DNA of 64,000 nt, from positions 224,045 through 288,044 of the forward strand of contig NZ_BMCX01000004.1 of NCBI RefSeq assembly GCF_014635485.1, written 5' to 3'. Made by a program: the position numbers and the translations under genes. The stretch comes from Corynebacterium pelargi. GTDB lineage: Bacteria; Actinomycetota; Actinomycetes; Mycobacteriales; Mycobacteriaceae. The notes beneath the pieces are model-generated. The model was given only the letters and a program-made list of their open reading frames with translations. It was not told the DNA's origin and ran no database searches. Of this stretch, positions 27,968 to 36,522 are shown piece by piece (the first letter of the stretch is position 1; every line of letters begins with the position of its first letter).

Positions 27968-28944
27968 TCGACCTGCTGGTAGCCCGTGCGTGAAATCAGC
28001 GGCAAAGGCGAGTACTTGGCGCGAAGCTCGCGCAGGGTATTGGCATGTTGCGCCAGGCGCTGATCTTCCACGGTTCTGGGGCTAAATTGCCGCGCCGGGA
28101 GCGGGTGGCCATCAATATCCATGCCGATATAGGTGACCGTGGCGTGGATCGCCGTCTTGAGCGCATCGCGCCCGCCTTTGGGGTCGCCTGCGCGCACGTG
28201 GATGGAGGTTTGCATCGAGCGGGCATCGGTGCGCATCAAACGCGCATCCACCTCGATCAGATCGCCGATGGAGATGGGGCGATAAAAGCGAATGCCTCCG
28301 GCATAGACGGCCACGGTGTGCTCACCCGACCACTCCATGGTGCAGGCGGTGCCGGCCTCATCGATCCATTCCATAGCTGTGCCGCCGTGGACATTGCCAC
28401 CCCAGTTGACGTCGGTAGGCTTAGCCAAGAAACGGTGAATCAGCCTAGGAGCCTCCGAGGGGCCATCGTAGGTCTGCTTATCCATCTCCTCTTCGATGGC
28501 TTTGCGCAGCTCAATGCGGGATTCCGCCGCATTGTGTACATCCATATCCTCTTTGGTGCTCGGCTCATACTTGGGCACCCGCACAGGCTTGCCGCTTTCT
28601 GGATCCTTGGCCACGAAGATGACCAAGCAATCGCAGGCGCGAGTAAAGACGCCCTCGCGCGGATCTGCAGAAAGCACCTCATTGACGATGTGCATCGAGG
28701 ACGTTCCCGTCATCGCGATCCTCGAACGCACCTCCACCATGTCGCCCGATTTGATGGGGCGAGTGAAGTGAATATGGCCAACGTAGGCGGTTACACAATA
28801 GGTGCCCGACCACTGCACAGCGCAGGCATAGGCTGCCTTGTCAATCCATTCAAGGAGTCTGCCGCCGGCTACACCGTGGCTTCCGGCCATGATGATGTCG
28901 GTAGGAGCGGCAAGAAAACGGAGAGTCACCGAGGATTTGCTCAT
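27964..28944 (-). CDS. acyl-CoA thioesterase with two hotdog domains
   Basis: A 326-residue cytosolic thioesterase made of two tandem hotdog domains. Each domain has the ADGE-type half site: GGRLLEWIDKAAYACAVQWSG (about 27-47) and GGTAMEWIDEAGTACTMEWSG (about 189-209), here with E-W-I-D-x-A in both. Each is followed by an HFTRPI or RFYRPI block. Such enzymes hydrolyse fatty acyl-CoA. The ATG at 28944 lies 6 nt after a TAAAGT -10 box, so the mRNA is probably leaderless. Divergent from the sterol-carrier-like gene. Confidence 0.88.
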   Translation of the reverse strand: MSKSSVTLRFLAAPTDIIMAGSHGVAGGRLLEWIDKAAYACAVQWSGTYCVTAYVGHIHFTRPIKSGDMVEVRSRIAMTGTSSMHIVNEVLSADPREGVFTRACDCLVIFVAKDPESGKPVRVPKYEPSTKEDMDVHNAAESRIELRKAIEEEMDKQTYDGPSEAPRLIHRFLAKPTDVNWGGNVHGGTAMEWIDEAGTACTMEWSGEHTVAVYAGGIRFYRPISIGDLIEVDARLMRTDARSMQTSIHVRAGDPKGGRDALKTAIHATVTYIGMDIDGHPLPARQFSPRTVEDQRLAQHANTLRELRAKYSPLPLISRTGYQQVD

Positions 28945-28950
28945 GGCGAA

Positions 28951-28956
28951 ACTTTA
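28951..28956 (-). promoter_or_regulatory. -10 box, leaderless thioesterase gene
   Basis: TAAAGT on the minus strand, 6 nt before the ATG. Confidence 0.35.
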
Positions 28957-28974
28957 GCAATTACACCCCTGACT

Positions 28975-28980
28975 TACACT
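28975..28980 (+). promoter_or_regulatory. -10 box, leaderless sterol-carrier-like gene
   Basis: TACACT, 7 nt before ATG 28988. Confidence 0.35.
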
Positions 28981-28987
28981 CAAGCCC

Positions 28988-29368
28988 ATGGCACGCATCG
29001 ACCCTGCTGAAACCCGCAACGCCGTTGTTGCACTCACACCGTGGCTACGCGATGAGCAAGCCCCCGCGCCCTCGCGCCAGGCTCTTGCCAAGGCGGTGCG
29101 TTTAAGCGCACGCTTGATGGCCCAAGAAACCCCCGGCCATTCCGTTGAGGTGCGCGTACCTCCCTTCGTGGCGGTGCAGTGCATCGAAGGCCCAAGGCAC
29201 ACCCGTGGCACCCCGCCCAATGTGGTGGAATGTGCCCCGCGAACCTGGTTGCAGCTCGTGACAGGGATCAAGACGTGGCAGGAGGCCGAAGTGGAAGCCT
29301 CAGGTACTCGCGCCGGGGAAGTCTCCGCGCTGTTGCCGCTTATTCCTGTAGGTAGGGAAGAAACCTAG
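28988..29368 (+). CDS. sterol carrier family protein
   Basis: A 126-residue protein of the actinobacterial SCP-2-like family found next to purF in corynebacteria. It shows the basic, conserved VEVRVPPFVAVQCIEGPRHTRGTPP segment in parts (EVRVPPFVAVQC, HTRGTPPNVVE) and TWLQLVTG. It probably binds a small lipid or ligand; the role is unproven. The gene is predicted to be leaderless and ends 77 bp before purF. Confidence 0.8.
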   Translation: MARIDPAETRNAVVALTPWLRDEQAPAPSRQALAKAVRLSARLMAQETPGHSVEVRVPPFVAVQCIEGPRHTRGTPPNVVECAPRTWLQLVTGIKTWQEAEVEASGTRAGEVSALLPLIPVGREET

Positions 29369-29433
29369 CTGTATTCGGCGGGACTATCGGGGGTGATCAC
29401 CCCAACATGGGGCGAGAAGGTGGGGCAGTGGGC

Positions 29434-29439
29434 TAGCAT
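29434..29439 (+). promoter_or_regulatory. -10 box, leaderless purF
   Basis: TAGCAT, 6 nt before GTG 29446. Confidence 0.4.
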
Positions 29440-29445
29440 GGCTGC

Positions 29446-30960
29446 GTGGCAAATACACAAGCGCCTCAAGGTAGTACCCCTGCCCCGTTCGATGATCAAG
29501 GCGAACAATCGCCCCGCGAGGAATGCGGCGTATTCGGAGTATGGGCCCCCGGCGAGGAAGTTTCCAAGCTCACCTATTTCGGACTATTCGCTTTGCAGCA
29601 CCGCGGCCAGGAAGCCGCCGGCATTGCTGTAGGCGATGGGGATCAAGTGGTGGTGTTTAAAGACCTTGGCCTTGTAAGCCAGGTCTTTGATGAGCCAACC
29701 TTGGAATCCTTGCGCGGCGATGTTGGCATCGGCCACACCCGCTACTCCACAGCAGGTGGCGTGACCTGGGAAAACTCACAGCCGATGTTCCGCGTCGCCC
29801 CCGATGGCACCGACGTGGCGTTGTGTCATAACGGCAACTTGGTCAACTTCCTTGAGCTTCTCGACGAAGCCGCTGAGAAAGACCTCGTGCGCAAAGATGA
29901 GGCGCCTTCTGACTCCGATGTGATGACGGCGCTGCTATCCCACGACATCCACGACGGCCACACCCTCCTAGATGCAGCCCGTGGCCTTTTGCCGCGCATC
30001 AGAGGCGCGTTCTGCCTGACCTTCACCGATGGTCACACCCTGTATGCAGCCCGTGATCCTTGGGGTATTCGCCCCCTCGTGCTCGGTCGCCTCGACGGTG
30101 GCTGGACCGTCGCTTCTGAAACCTGTGCGCTCGATATTGTTGGTGCCTCCTTCGTGCGCGAAATTGAGCCCGGAGAGCTCGTCGCTATCGACGGCTCGGG
30201 GGTTCGCTCGGAGCGCTTTGCCGAAGAAGACCGCAAAACCTGCGTGTTTGAATACGTCTACCTGGCGCGCCCAGACTCCACCATTCACAACCGCAACGTG
30301 AATGCCACCCGCCTAGAAATCGGGCGGAAACTCGCCCGCGAATTCCCGGCCGATGCGGATCTGGTGATCCCCGTGCCGGAATCGGGCAACCCGGCCGCAG
30401 TGGGATACGCCCAGGAATCCGGCATCCCCTTCGGCCAAGGCTTGGTCAAGAACGCCTATGTGGGGCGCACCTTCATTCAGCCTTCTCAAACGCTGCGCCA
30501 GCTTGGCATCAGACTCAAGCTCAACCCGCTGCGCGAAGTGATCCAAGGCAAGCGCCTGGTGGTGGTGGACGATTCCATCGTTCGTGGCAACACCCAACGC
30601 GCACTGATTCGCATGCTGCGCGAGGCAGGCGCCAAGGAAGTCCATGTGCGCATTGCCTCCCCGCCGGTGAAATGGCCCTGCTTCTATGGCATCGACTTCG
30701 CAAGCCCCGGTGAACTCATTGCCAATGCCGTAACCGGAGACAATGAAGAAGAAATGGCGGCACAAGTCAGCACCGCCATCGGTGCCGATACGATTGGTTA
30801 TGTCTCTACCGAGGCCATGATTGATGCCACCGAACAACCCGCAACGGAACTCTGCGCCGCCTGCTTCGATGGGCACTATCCCATCGGAATGCCAAAGGGC
30901 AATAAAAACGCAGAGCTTGTATCCGCCATGCAACGCGGATCCTGCGGCGGCAAAGACTAG
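29446..30960 (+). CDS. purF: amidophosphoribosyltransferase
   Basis: A 504-residue enzyme that makes phosphoribosylamine from PRPP and glutamine, the committed step of purine synthesis. A 26-residue propeptide precedes Cys27 (SPREECGVFGV), which becomes the N-terminal nucleophile after cleavage, as in B. subtilis-type PurF. The PRPP loop is RLVVVDDSIVRGNT. The C-terminal half keeps Cys residues in a pattern suited to an Fe-S cluster (WPCFYGID, LCAACFDGHYP, GSCGGKD). Starts at GTG 29446, 6 nt after a -10 box. purM follows 51 bp downstream. Confidence 0.97.
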   Translation: MANTQAPQGSTPAPFDDQGEQSPREECGVFGVWAPGEEVSKLTYFGLFALQHRGQEAAGIAVGDGDQVVVFKDLGLVSQVFDEPTLESLRGDVGIGHTRYSTAGGVTWENSQPMFRVAPDGTDVALCHNGNLVNFLELLDEAAEKDLVRKDEAPSDSDVMTALLSHDIHDGHTLLDAARGLLPRIRGAFCLTFTDGHTLYAARDPWGIRPLVLGRLDGGWTVASETCALDIVGASFVREIEPGELVAIDGSGVRSERFAEEDRKTCVFEYVYLARPDSTIHNRNVNATRLEIGRKLAREFPADADLVIPVPESGNPAAVGYAQESGIPFGQGLVKNAYVGRTFIQPSQTLRQLGIRLKLNPLREVIQGKRLVVVDDSIVRGNTQRALIRMLREAGAKEVHVRIASPPVKWPCFYGIDFASPGELIANAVTGDNEEEMAAQVSTAIGADTIGYVSTEAMIDATEQPATELCAACFDGHYPIGMPKGNKNAELVSAMQRGSCGGKD

Positions 30961-31011
30961 CGCTTTGGCCAAAGACCACCACACAAATCCAACACCCAAG
31001 GAAGTAGCACC

Positions 31012-32067
31012 ATGACCGAAGATGTTTCCTACGCCGCAGCCGGCGTCGATATCGAAGCTGGCGATCGCGCAGTCGAACTCTTCGCGCCGCACGCCAAGCG
31101 CGCCACCCGCCCCGAGGTACGCGGCGGACTCGGAGGCTTTGCAGGGCTGTTTGCACTGGGCAAGTACCGTGAGCCCCTGCTCGCCGCCGGATCCGATGGC
31201 GTAGGCACCAAACTGGCCATCGCCCAAGCCATGGATAAGCACGACACCATCGGCATCGACCTGGTCGCCATGTGTGTGGATGACCTGGTGGTCTGCGGTG
31301 CAGAGCCACTGTTTTTGCAGGACTATATCGCCATCGGCAAGGTCGTGCCCGAGCACGTCGCCGAGATTGTTAAAGGCATTGCAGAAGGCTGCGTGCAGGC
31401 AGGGTGCGCGCTGCTTGGTGGCGAAACCGCCGAGCACCCCGGTGTGATGGAACCCGGTGAATACGACGTATCGGCCACCGCCGTGGGCGTGGTCGAAGCC
31501 GATGAGCTGCTTGGACCAGACCGCGTGCGCAAAGGCGATGTGGTGATCGCCATGGCATCCTCAGGTCTGCACTCCAATGGCTACTCCCTGGCGCGCCACG
31601 TGCTGCTGGAAAAAGCCGGGCTGCCGCTGGATAAGGAGATGGAAGAGCTCGACCGCCCCCTCGGTGAGGAACTGCTCGAGCCCACCCGCATCTACGCCAA
31701 AGACTGCCTGGCCCTCGCCGATGAGTGCGAGGTGCATACCTTCTGCCACGTCACCGGTGGCGGCTTGGCCGGCAACTTAGAGCGCGTCATCCCCGAAGGT
31801 TTGCGCGCCGAGCTCTCCCGCGCCACCTGGACCCCGGGACCGATCTTCCGCACCATCCAATCGGTAGGCCAGGTGCCGCTGGCAGAGATGGAAAAGACCT
31901 TCAACATGGGCGTGGGCATGGTGGCAGTGGTGGCCGCTAAGGACCGCGACCGTGCCCTGGCAATGCTCACCGCGCGCCATATCGACGCCTGGGAACTCGG
32001 AACAATCGTCGCTGCCGAAGAAGGCGAAGCCTCCGTGGAACTCAGCGGCACCCACCCCGGCTACTAA
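31012..32067 (+). CDS. purM: phosphoribosylformylglycinamidine cyclo-ligase (AIR synthase)
   Basis: A 351-residue AIR synthase that closes the imidazole ring from FGAM. It has GGFAGLFALGKY, the ATP/substrate loop LLAAGSDGVGTKLAIA (about 60-75), CVDDLVVCGAEPLFLQDY and LLGGETAEHPGVM. The ribosome site AAGGAAG lies 7 nt before the ATG. It forms a unit with purF. Confidence 0.97.
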   Translation: MTEDVSYAAAGVDIEAGDRAVELFAPHAKRATRPEVRGGLGGFAGLFALGKYREPLLAAGSDGVGTKLAIAQAMDKHDTIGIDLVAMCVDDLVVCGAEPLFLQDYIAIGKVVPEHVAEIVKGIAEGCVQAGCALLGGETAEHPGVMEPGEYDVSATAVGVVEADELLGPDRVRKGDVVIAMASSGLHSNGYSLARHVLLEKAGLPLDKEMEELDRPLGEELLEPTRIYAKDCLALADECEVHTFCHVTGGGLAGNLERVIPEGLRAELSRATWTPGPIFRTIQSVGQVPLAEMEKTFNMGVGMVAVVAAKDRDRALAMLTARHIDAWELGTIVAAEEGEASVELSGTHPGY

Positions 32068-32080
32068 ACACTTTTAGGCA

Positions 32081-32117
32081 CGAGAAAAAGGGGAAGCGGC
32101 CGAGGCTGCTTCCCCTT
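32081..32117 (-). terminator. bidirectional terminator between purM and DUF3073 gene
   Basis: AAGGGGAAGC (32088-32097) and GCTTCCCCTT (32108-32117). On the minus strand the stem is followed by TTTCTCG, so it mainly serves the DUF3073 gene. Confidence 0.75.
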
Positions 32118-32150
32118 CCAAGCGTGTTGCCCCCTTGGGGGCATCAACGA

Positions 32151-32312
32151 CTAGTCGCGCCAGTCGTAGTCCGAGTAGTCGTCTTCACGATCATCATCTC
32201 GTGACTTGCCCGCAAGTTCTCGCTGCAGCCGCTCCAAGTCCATCTCAGGAGTGTTGTACTTCAGCTGGCGTGCAACCTTGGTCTGCTTAGCCTTCGCGCG
32301 TCCGCGACCCAT
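32151..32312 (-). CDS. DUF3073 small acidic/basic protein
   Basis: A 53-residue protein typical of actinobacteria (DUF3073). It has a basic start MGRGRAKAKQTKVARQLKY and a strongly acidic tail (DDDREDDYSDYDWRD). Function unknown. ATG at 32312 has an AAGGGGG ribosome site 7 nt upstream. The frame is open to 32372, but that part is not conserved. Convergent with purM. Confidence 0.9.
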   Translation of the reverse strand: MGRGRAKAKQTKVARQLKYNTPEMDLERLQRELAGKSRDDDREDDYSDYDWRD

Positions 32313-32475
32313 GGCATGACCCCCTTGGAGTAACTTCGATCGGCCCACGGAATACACCGGGGCCGCTCGCAATATCGTGCTGTTTTATCTATTCCTAAAT
32401 GACACAATAGCCCGAAAGGTAGGCATTTGTCGCGCCGGGGTCCTGACCAGCACCTTTAGCTAACCATGAACGGGG

Positions 32476-33543
32476 CTACTTGCCCTGAAGGCGCTCAATT
32501 GCCTGACGGCCCAAAGGAGTGCCGCCCTCAGCCGGCACCGAATCCGGGTCCACCGCCACAGCAACCTCGCCCGCCTGCAAGTCATTGCGTTGCAGGGCGC
32601 TTCGCTTCAACAGACCCAAAGCGATCGGGCCGTACTCGTGATCGTGCACCACGGTGCCGATGCGGCCGAGTGCCCGGCTGCTGCCCGCGGCAGTGATGGC
32701 ATCGCCAGGCATAGGGAGGCTTGGTGCGGAACCATCGAGGTGAAATAACACCAACACCCGAGGCGAACGACCCAAATTTTCTACACGCGCCACCGTTTCC
32801 TGGCCGCGATAACAACCCTTATGCAGGTGCACACCATGGGCGAGCAGGGAGGGAGATTCATGAGGAATGGACTTGCCATCCAAATCCAGGTGGCGCACCG
32901 GGGCAAGCGCTCGAACACGCTCGGCGTGATAGGCCATTAACCCCACGGCCTGGGCGCCCTGGGCAATCAGTTCGCCTGCCACCTCAAGCATGGCATCGCG
33001 AGGCACCAACAAATCCATACTCGGCACTGCCAGCAGATCCATGCGGCGATAGGGCACAGCAGGCTCCACCTCCGGCAGCACACCGGCCAAGGTCAGCACG
33101 CCAATATCCGGGGTGCTGATCTCAACCTTGGACCAAAACACCATCTTGTTCAGGTAATCCAGCAAGCCATCAAAATCTTCAGGCTCGCAATCCAAATAGA
33201 TCGTGTTTTCCCACACCAGCACATCCATCTGGTGCAGCACCCGACCTTGGGCATCAAGGTCTAAGGCTTGGGCACCAAAGGGGACGGGGGCGTCGACAAG
33301 CTTCTGCGAAAGCAGATTATTTAGAAAACTCGGGGCATCCTCACCCTCGACGGCGATCACGCGGCGATACGAACGATCCACCAACGCCAGGGAAGAGGCG
33401 AAGGCGCGCTGCTCTCCCAGGGGATTGCCATAATGCCACGCCACACCCGCGACAGCGATCGGATCATCGCCGGGGTCGCACTCGGTAGCGCCGGGCAAAC
33501 TCAGCAGGGGGGAAGACACATGATGTTGCTGCACATTTTTCAT
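32476..33543 (-). CDS. ygfZ: YgfZ/GcvT folate-binding protein
   Basis: A 355-residue relative of the glycine-cleavage T protein that supports Fe-S cluster maintenance with folate. The diagnostic motif KGCYRGQETVARVENLGR lies in the C-terminal half (about 250-267). The N-terminal domain shows GEDAPSFLNNLLSQ. ATG at 33543 is listed; GTG 33534, exactly 7 nt after the minus-strand box TAGGAT, would be a leaderless start and is a good alternative. Divergent from pabC, sharing a 43-bp promoter region. Confidence 0.88.
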   Translation of the reverse strand: MKNVQQHHVSSPLLSLPGATECDPGDDPIAVAGVAWHYGNPLGEQRAFASSLALVDRSYRRVIAVEGEDAPSFLNNLLSQKLVDAPVPFGAQALDLDAQGRVLHQMDVLVWENTIYLDCEPEDFDGLLDYLNKMVFWSKVEISTPDIGVLTLAGVLPEVEPAVPYRRMDLLAVPSMDLLVPRDAMLEVAGELIAQGAQAVGLMAYHAERVRALAPVRHLDLDGKSIPHESPSLLAHGVHLHKGCYRGQETVARVENLGRSPRVLVLFHLDGSAPSLPMPGDAITAAGSSRALGRIGTVVHDHEYGPIALGLLKRSALQRNDLQAGEVAVAVDPDSVPAEGGTPLGRQAIERLQGK

Positions 33544-33547
33544 CCTA
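33542..33547 (-). promoter_or_regulatory. -10 box for ygfZ
   Basis: TAGGAT on the minus strand, 7 nt before GTG 33534. Confidence 0.3.
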
Positions 33548-33574
33548 GTGAGCTTTTCTAGCATCCGCGTTGGG

Positions 33575-33580
33575 CATAAT
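33575..33580 (+). promoter_or_regulatory. -10 box, leaderless pabC
   Basis: CATAAT, 6 nt before ATG 33587. Confidence 0.4.
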
Positions 33581-33586
33581 AAAGAT

Positions 33587-34507
33587 ATGGCAGCACCAAC
33601 GCGCACACCTGCGCCGCAACCGATCATCATCGCCGTCGAACCATTCGGCGGATCCATTCGAAACCACAGCCCCCTGCTGCCGTTGGTGTACTGGGACGAC
33701 GCCGCAGTCACCAGGGGCGACGGGGTGTTTGAAACACTGCTGCTGCGCAAGGGCAAACCCTGCCTTATCGACGAACACCTCCGACGCTTCCAACGCTCAG
33801 CGAAGTTGCTCGACCTGCCCGAACCTAACGCCGATGACTGGCGCAAAGCCACCGCCATGGCTGCTGAGCAATGGGCAGAAAAAACAGAGCAAGACGCCAA
33901 ACTCGTGTGGACCTACACCAGGGGCAGGCCAACCAGGGATCCGCAACAGCCGCACCCCACCGCGTGGCTGAGCGTGACCGCGATTGACGATGCAGTGCTG
34001 CGCCAACGCGAAGAAGGCGTGAAAGTACTCAGCGCCCCGCGTGGCTATGTGCTGCACACCGAGGGTGAAGAGGAAGGCGCTAGGGCGCTGCCGTGGCTGA
34101 AGGTGGGGGCGAAAACGCTGAACTATGCCACCAATATGGCGGCACTGCGCTGGGCACACGACCAGGGCTATGACGATGTGATCTTCACCGAAGGCGAAAA
34201 AGTGCTTGAAGGGGCGACCTCCACGGTGATAACCGTGCGGGGCAATAAGCTGCGCACCCCCTTAGCCGAGGGGATCCTGGCCGGCACCACCCAAGCTGCG
34301 GTCTTTGCCCATGCAGAAGCCCAAGGCTGGAACTGCAAGGCCAAGCCCATGGACCTGGAATACCTCTGCCACAAGGCCGATAGCGTGTGGCTTCTCAGTT
34401 CAGTGCGCATGGCCACCAGGGTTCGGCGCATCAATGACGTCAAACTGGCCAAGCCAGACAATGAGGCTGAGCTTCGCGCACTCTTCCAGGAGGCACTGGG
34501 CGCCTGA
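33587..34507 (+). CDS. pabC: aminodeoxychorismate lyase / class IV aminotransferase
   Basis: A 306-residue PLP enzyme of fold type IV. It would release pyruvate from aminodeoxychorismate to give p-aminobenzoate for folate. It shows DDAAVTRGDGVFETLLLRKG near the N-terminus, the PLP lysine in VGAKTLNYATNM (near 176) and EGATSTVITV (near 211). Neighbouring ygfZ also uses folate. A branched-chain or D-amino-acid aminotransferase role cannot be fully excluded. The start is ATG 33587; open sequence before it lies in the promoter. Confidence 0.82.
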   Translation: MAAPTRTPAPQPIIIAVEPFGGSIRNHSPLLPLVYWDDAAVTRGDGVFETLLLRKGKPCLIDEHLRRFQRSAKLLDLPEPNADDWRKATAMAAEQWAEKTEQDAKLVWTYTRGRPTRDPQQPHPTAWLSVTAIDDAVLRQREEGVKVLSAPRGYVLHTEGEEEGARALPWLKVGAKTLNYATNMAALRWAHDQGYDDVIFTEGEKVLEGATSTVITVRGNKLRTPLAEGILAGTTQAAVFAHAEAQGWNCKAKPMDLEYLCHKADSVWLLSSVRMATRVRRINDVKLAKPDNEAELRALFQEALGA

Positions 34508-34529
34508 ACGCCTTGCTCAGGCAACACGA

Positions 34530-34571
34530 AAGCCCCGGGGCGCAGAAGCGGTGAGCTGTACTCCGGGGCTT
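34530..34571 (+). terminator. convergent terminator after pabC
   Basis: AAGCCCCGG (34530-34538) pairs with CCGGGGCTT (34563-34571). Confidence 0.6.
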
Positions 34572-34615
34572 GGTGTACGTGGGCGTATCGCTGTGGATCG
34601 CGGGTATCGGGGTGC

Positions 34616-35263
34616 TTAGCCGATTACGCGGGAGAGCTCGGCTGACATGCGCGGGCGAAGCTCATCGCCGACCATGCGCTCATCCACCCAGCCGAGGTTG
34701 TTATTAGGCATCAGGCCATAGAGGCGCTTGCCGGGGCCAAGGGTGGAAGGCCCGGTGGCGGTGACCATCGTGGAGGCCGACTCGATTTGCCATGCGCGCT
34801 CATTGACGGGCTGGCCGTAGTAAATCTCGGATACGCCACTGGAGTGGGTGCACACCACTTCAATTTCGTCTTGCTCATTAATGCGCCAGAAACCGGATTC
34901 GCGAACATCGAGGCCGGTGGGGTTGCCCTCCTGGTCCAGCTTCCACATGCGCGAGCTATAGGTGAGGTAGTTTTCGCCGTCGTGGGCGAACACGATCTGC
35001 TGGCCAAAGTTGTACTGGCCGTCCTCGGCGGTATCGGCCTGGCCGGTGCCGCGCCACACACCCACCAGCGGCAGCAAGGCGAGCAGGCCATCGTGCAGGC
35101 TGGGACCTTCGCGCAGGTTTGCCGTGTCATCGGGGATGGGGAGATCGCCTAAGCCGGGGATATTGCGGTGGGCAGTGTCTTTCCACTGCTCAGCGGCCTG
35201 GTTTACGGCATCGTTGCCCGAAAGGGAAACTTCCGGGCGGGCATTTTGTTGTTCTTCGCTCAT
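34616..35263 (-). CDS. ferric nitrobindin-like protein (FABP-like)
   Basis: A 215-residue beta-barrel protein of the nitrobindin/THAP4-like family. The signature LVGVWRGTGQAD (about 66-77), GQQIVFAHDGENYLTY, SGFWRINEQDEIEV and PNNNLGWVDERMV are present. The C-terminal His that binds haem iron in nitrobindins is missing: the end reads RPRMSAELSRVIG. Haem binding is therefore doubtful, as in other corynebacterial members. An N-terminal extension of about 55 residues is polar. ATG lies 8 nt after a minus-strand TAAGGT box. Confidence 0.85.
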   Translation of the reverse strand: MSEEQQNARPEVSLSGNDAVNQAAEQWKDTAHRNIPGLGDLPIPDDTANLREGPSLHDGLLALLPLVGVWRGTGQADTAEDGQYNFGQQIVFAHDGENYLTYSSRMWKLDQEGNPTGLDVRESGFWRINEQDEIEVVCTHSSGVSEIYYGQPVNERAWQIESASTMVTATGPSTLGPGKRLYGLMPNNNLGWVDERMVGDELRPRMSAELSRVIG

Positions 35264-35271
35264 AACGCCCT

Positions 35272-35277
35272 ACCTTA
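35272..35277 (-). promoter_or_regulatory. -10 box, leaderless nitrobindin-like gene
   Basis: TAAGGT on the minus strand, 8 nt before the ATG. Confidence 0.3.
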
Positions 35278-35408
35278 GTGGCTTTCCTTGAAGGATCGTC
35301 GAGTTGTTCGCCAAGGGCGTTGCCAAACGATGGTGGCACATGTCGTGGGGGCGAGGCTTCGTGCTGGGTAGGGAAGAAGAATTGTTAGGTAATACCGCTG
35401 CTGCACAC

Positions 35409-35414
35409 TAGGCT
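35409..35414 (+). promoter_or_regulatory. -10 box, leaderless lipid kinase gene
   Basis: TAGGCT, 7 nt before GTG 35422. Confidence 0.35.
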
Positions 35415-35421
35415 ATGCGCC

Positions 35422-36459
35422 GTGCGTACATTGCTAATTGCTAATCCAAACTCCACCACGCAATCACCGCGACTGTTTAGCCGGTTGATTCCTACCTTGC
35501 GTGAGGTAGAAGGCCTGGAGATGAAGGCCGTATTTACCCACTACGCCGGCCATGCCCGCGAAATTTGCAGCGGATTAAGCGTAGAAGACTATGACGTGGT
35601 GATCGCAGTTGGTGGCGATGGCACCGTCAATGAGGTAGTCAATGGCCTGCTCGGCCCTGTTGATCAACGACGCGACCCCAAAGACGTACCGGCCCTGGCC
35701 GTTATCCCCACCGGATCTGCCAACGTGTTTGTGCGCGCCCTGGGCTTTCCTGCCGAGCCGATTCTTGCCACCGAGGAGCTGGCAAAGTCCTTGCGCAGCC
35801 AGCGCATCCGCAGCGTGGAGGTCGGCACCTGGGATAATGAATGGTTCGCCGTAAACGCAGGCTTTGGCATCGACGCCGACGTGATCGCCGGGGTGGATCG
35901 AGTACGCAGCAAGGGCGCGTCTGCCACACCATTTCGCTACTTCAAGGTAGCCATCCAAGCGTGGCGACGCATCCACCGCGAACCACCGCAGATCAATATC
36001 AGCGGCACCTTGAAATCGGGCGAGCGCTTCGAGGAAGAACGCCTGCCGCTTCTGATCGCTTCCAATACCAACCCCTGGACCTTCCTCGGTCCACTGCCGG
36101 TGGTGACCAACCCCGATAACTCCTTCGATCAAGGCTTGGGCCTTTTTGGTCTTCGCGATATCTCCGGCGTTGGTGGCGTTGCCGCCATGGCGCATATCGT
36201 TGGCTTTGGACACAATAAGTTCATGGATCGCTACCTGGAACCTCGCACCGTTTCTTATGACGACGTGGCCGAGGTCGAGATCCGCTGCGAAAACGACCAG
36301 CGCTTCCAGGTGGATGGCGAATACGTCGACCAGATGAGCTCGGTTACCTTGGGTGCTCTGCCTGATGCTTTGCGCGTGTACGCCCCTGGCAAAGACTCCG
36401 GCGATACGCCGATGTCACGGATGCGTCGCCTGCTGAGCTTTCTTGATCCGCGCTCCTAG
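35422..36459 (+). CDS. diacylglycerol/lipid kinase family protein
   Basis: A 345-residue kinase of the DagK/YegS family. It has LIANPNSTTQSP at the N-terminus, the nucleotide loop VIAVGGDGTVNEVVNGLL (about 59-76), IPTGSANVFVRALG and a C-terminal QVDGEYVDQ motif. Members phosphorylate diacylglycerol, sphingosine-like lipids or related substrates at the membrane; the exact substrate is unknown. GTG 35422 is probably a leaderless start. Confidence 0.85.
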   Translation: MRTLLIANPNSTTQSPRLFSRLIPTLREVEGLEMKAVFTHYAGHAREICSGLSVEDYDVVIAVGGDGTVNEVVNGLLGPVDQRRDPKDVPALAVIPTGSANVFVRALGFPAEPILATEELAKSLRSQRIRSVEVGTWDNEWFAVNAGFGIDADVIAGVDRVRSKGASATPFRYFKVAIQAWRRIHREPPQINISGTLKSGERFEEERLPLLIASNTNPWTFLGPLPVVTNPDNSFDQGLGLFGLRDISGVGGVAAMAHIVGFGHNKFMDRYLEPRTVSYDDVAEVEIRCENDQRFQVDGEYVDQMSSVTLGALPDALRVYAPGKDSGDTPMSRMRRLLSFLDPRS

Positions 36460-36476
36460 CAGCCTTGCAACACCTG

Positions 36477-36516
36477 CCCCGCCACCTTGGTGCACACCAC
36501 CAGGGGGCGGGGTTTT
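36477..36516 (+). terminator. terminator after lipid kinase gene
   Basis: CCCCGCC (36477-36483) pairs with GGCGGGG (36506-36512), inner GGTG/CACC, then TTTT. Confidence 0.75.
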
Positions 36517-36522
36517 GTGGTG

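Noticed and set aside
28045..29010. 321-residue plus-strand frame opposite the thioesterase
   Set aside because: Antisense to two clear hotdog domains.
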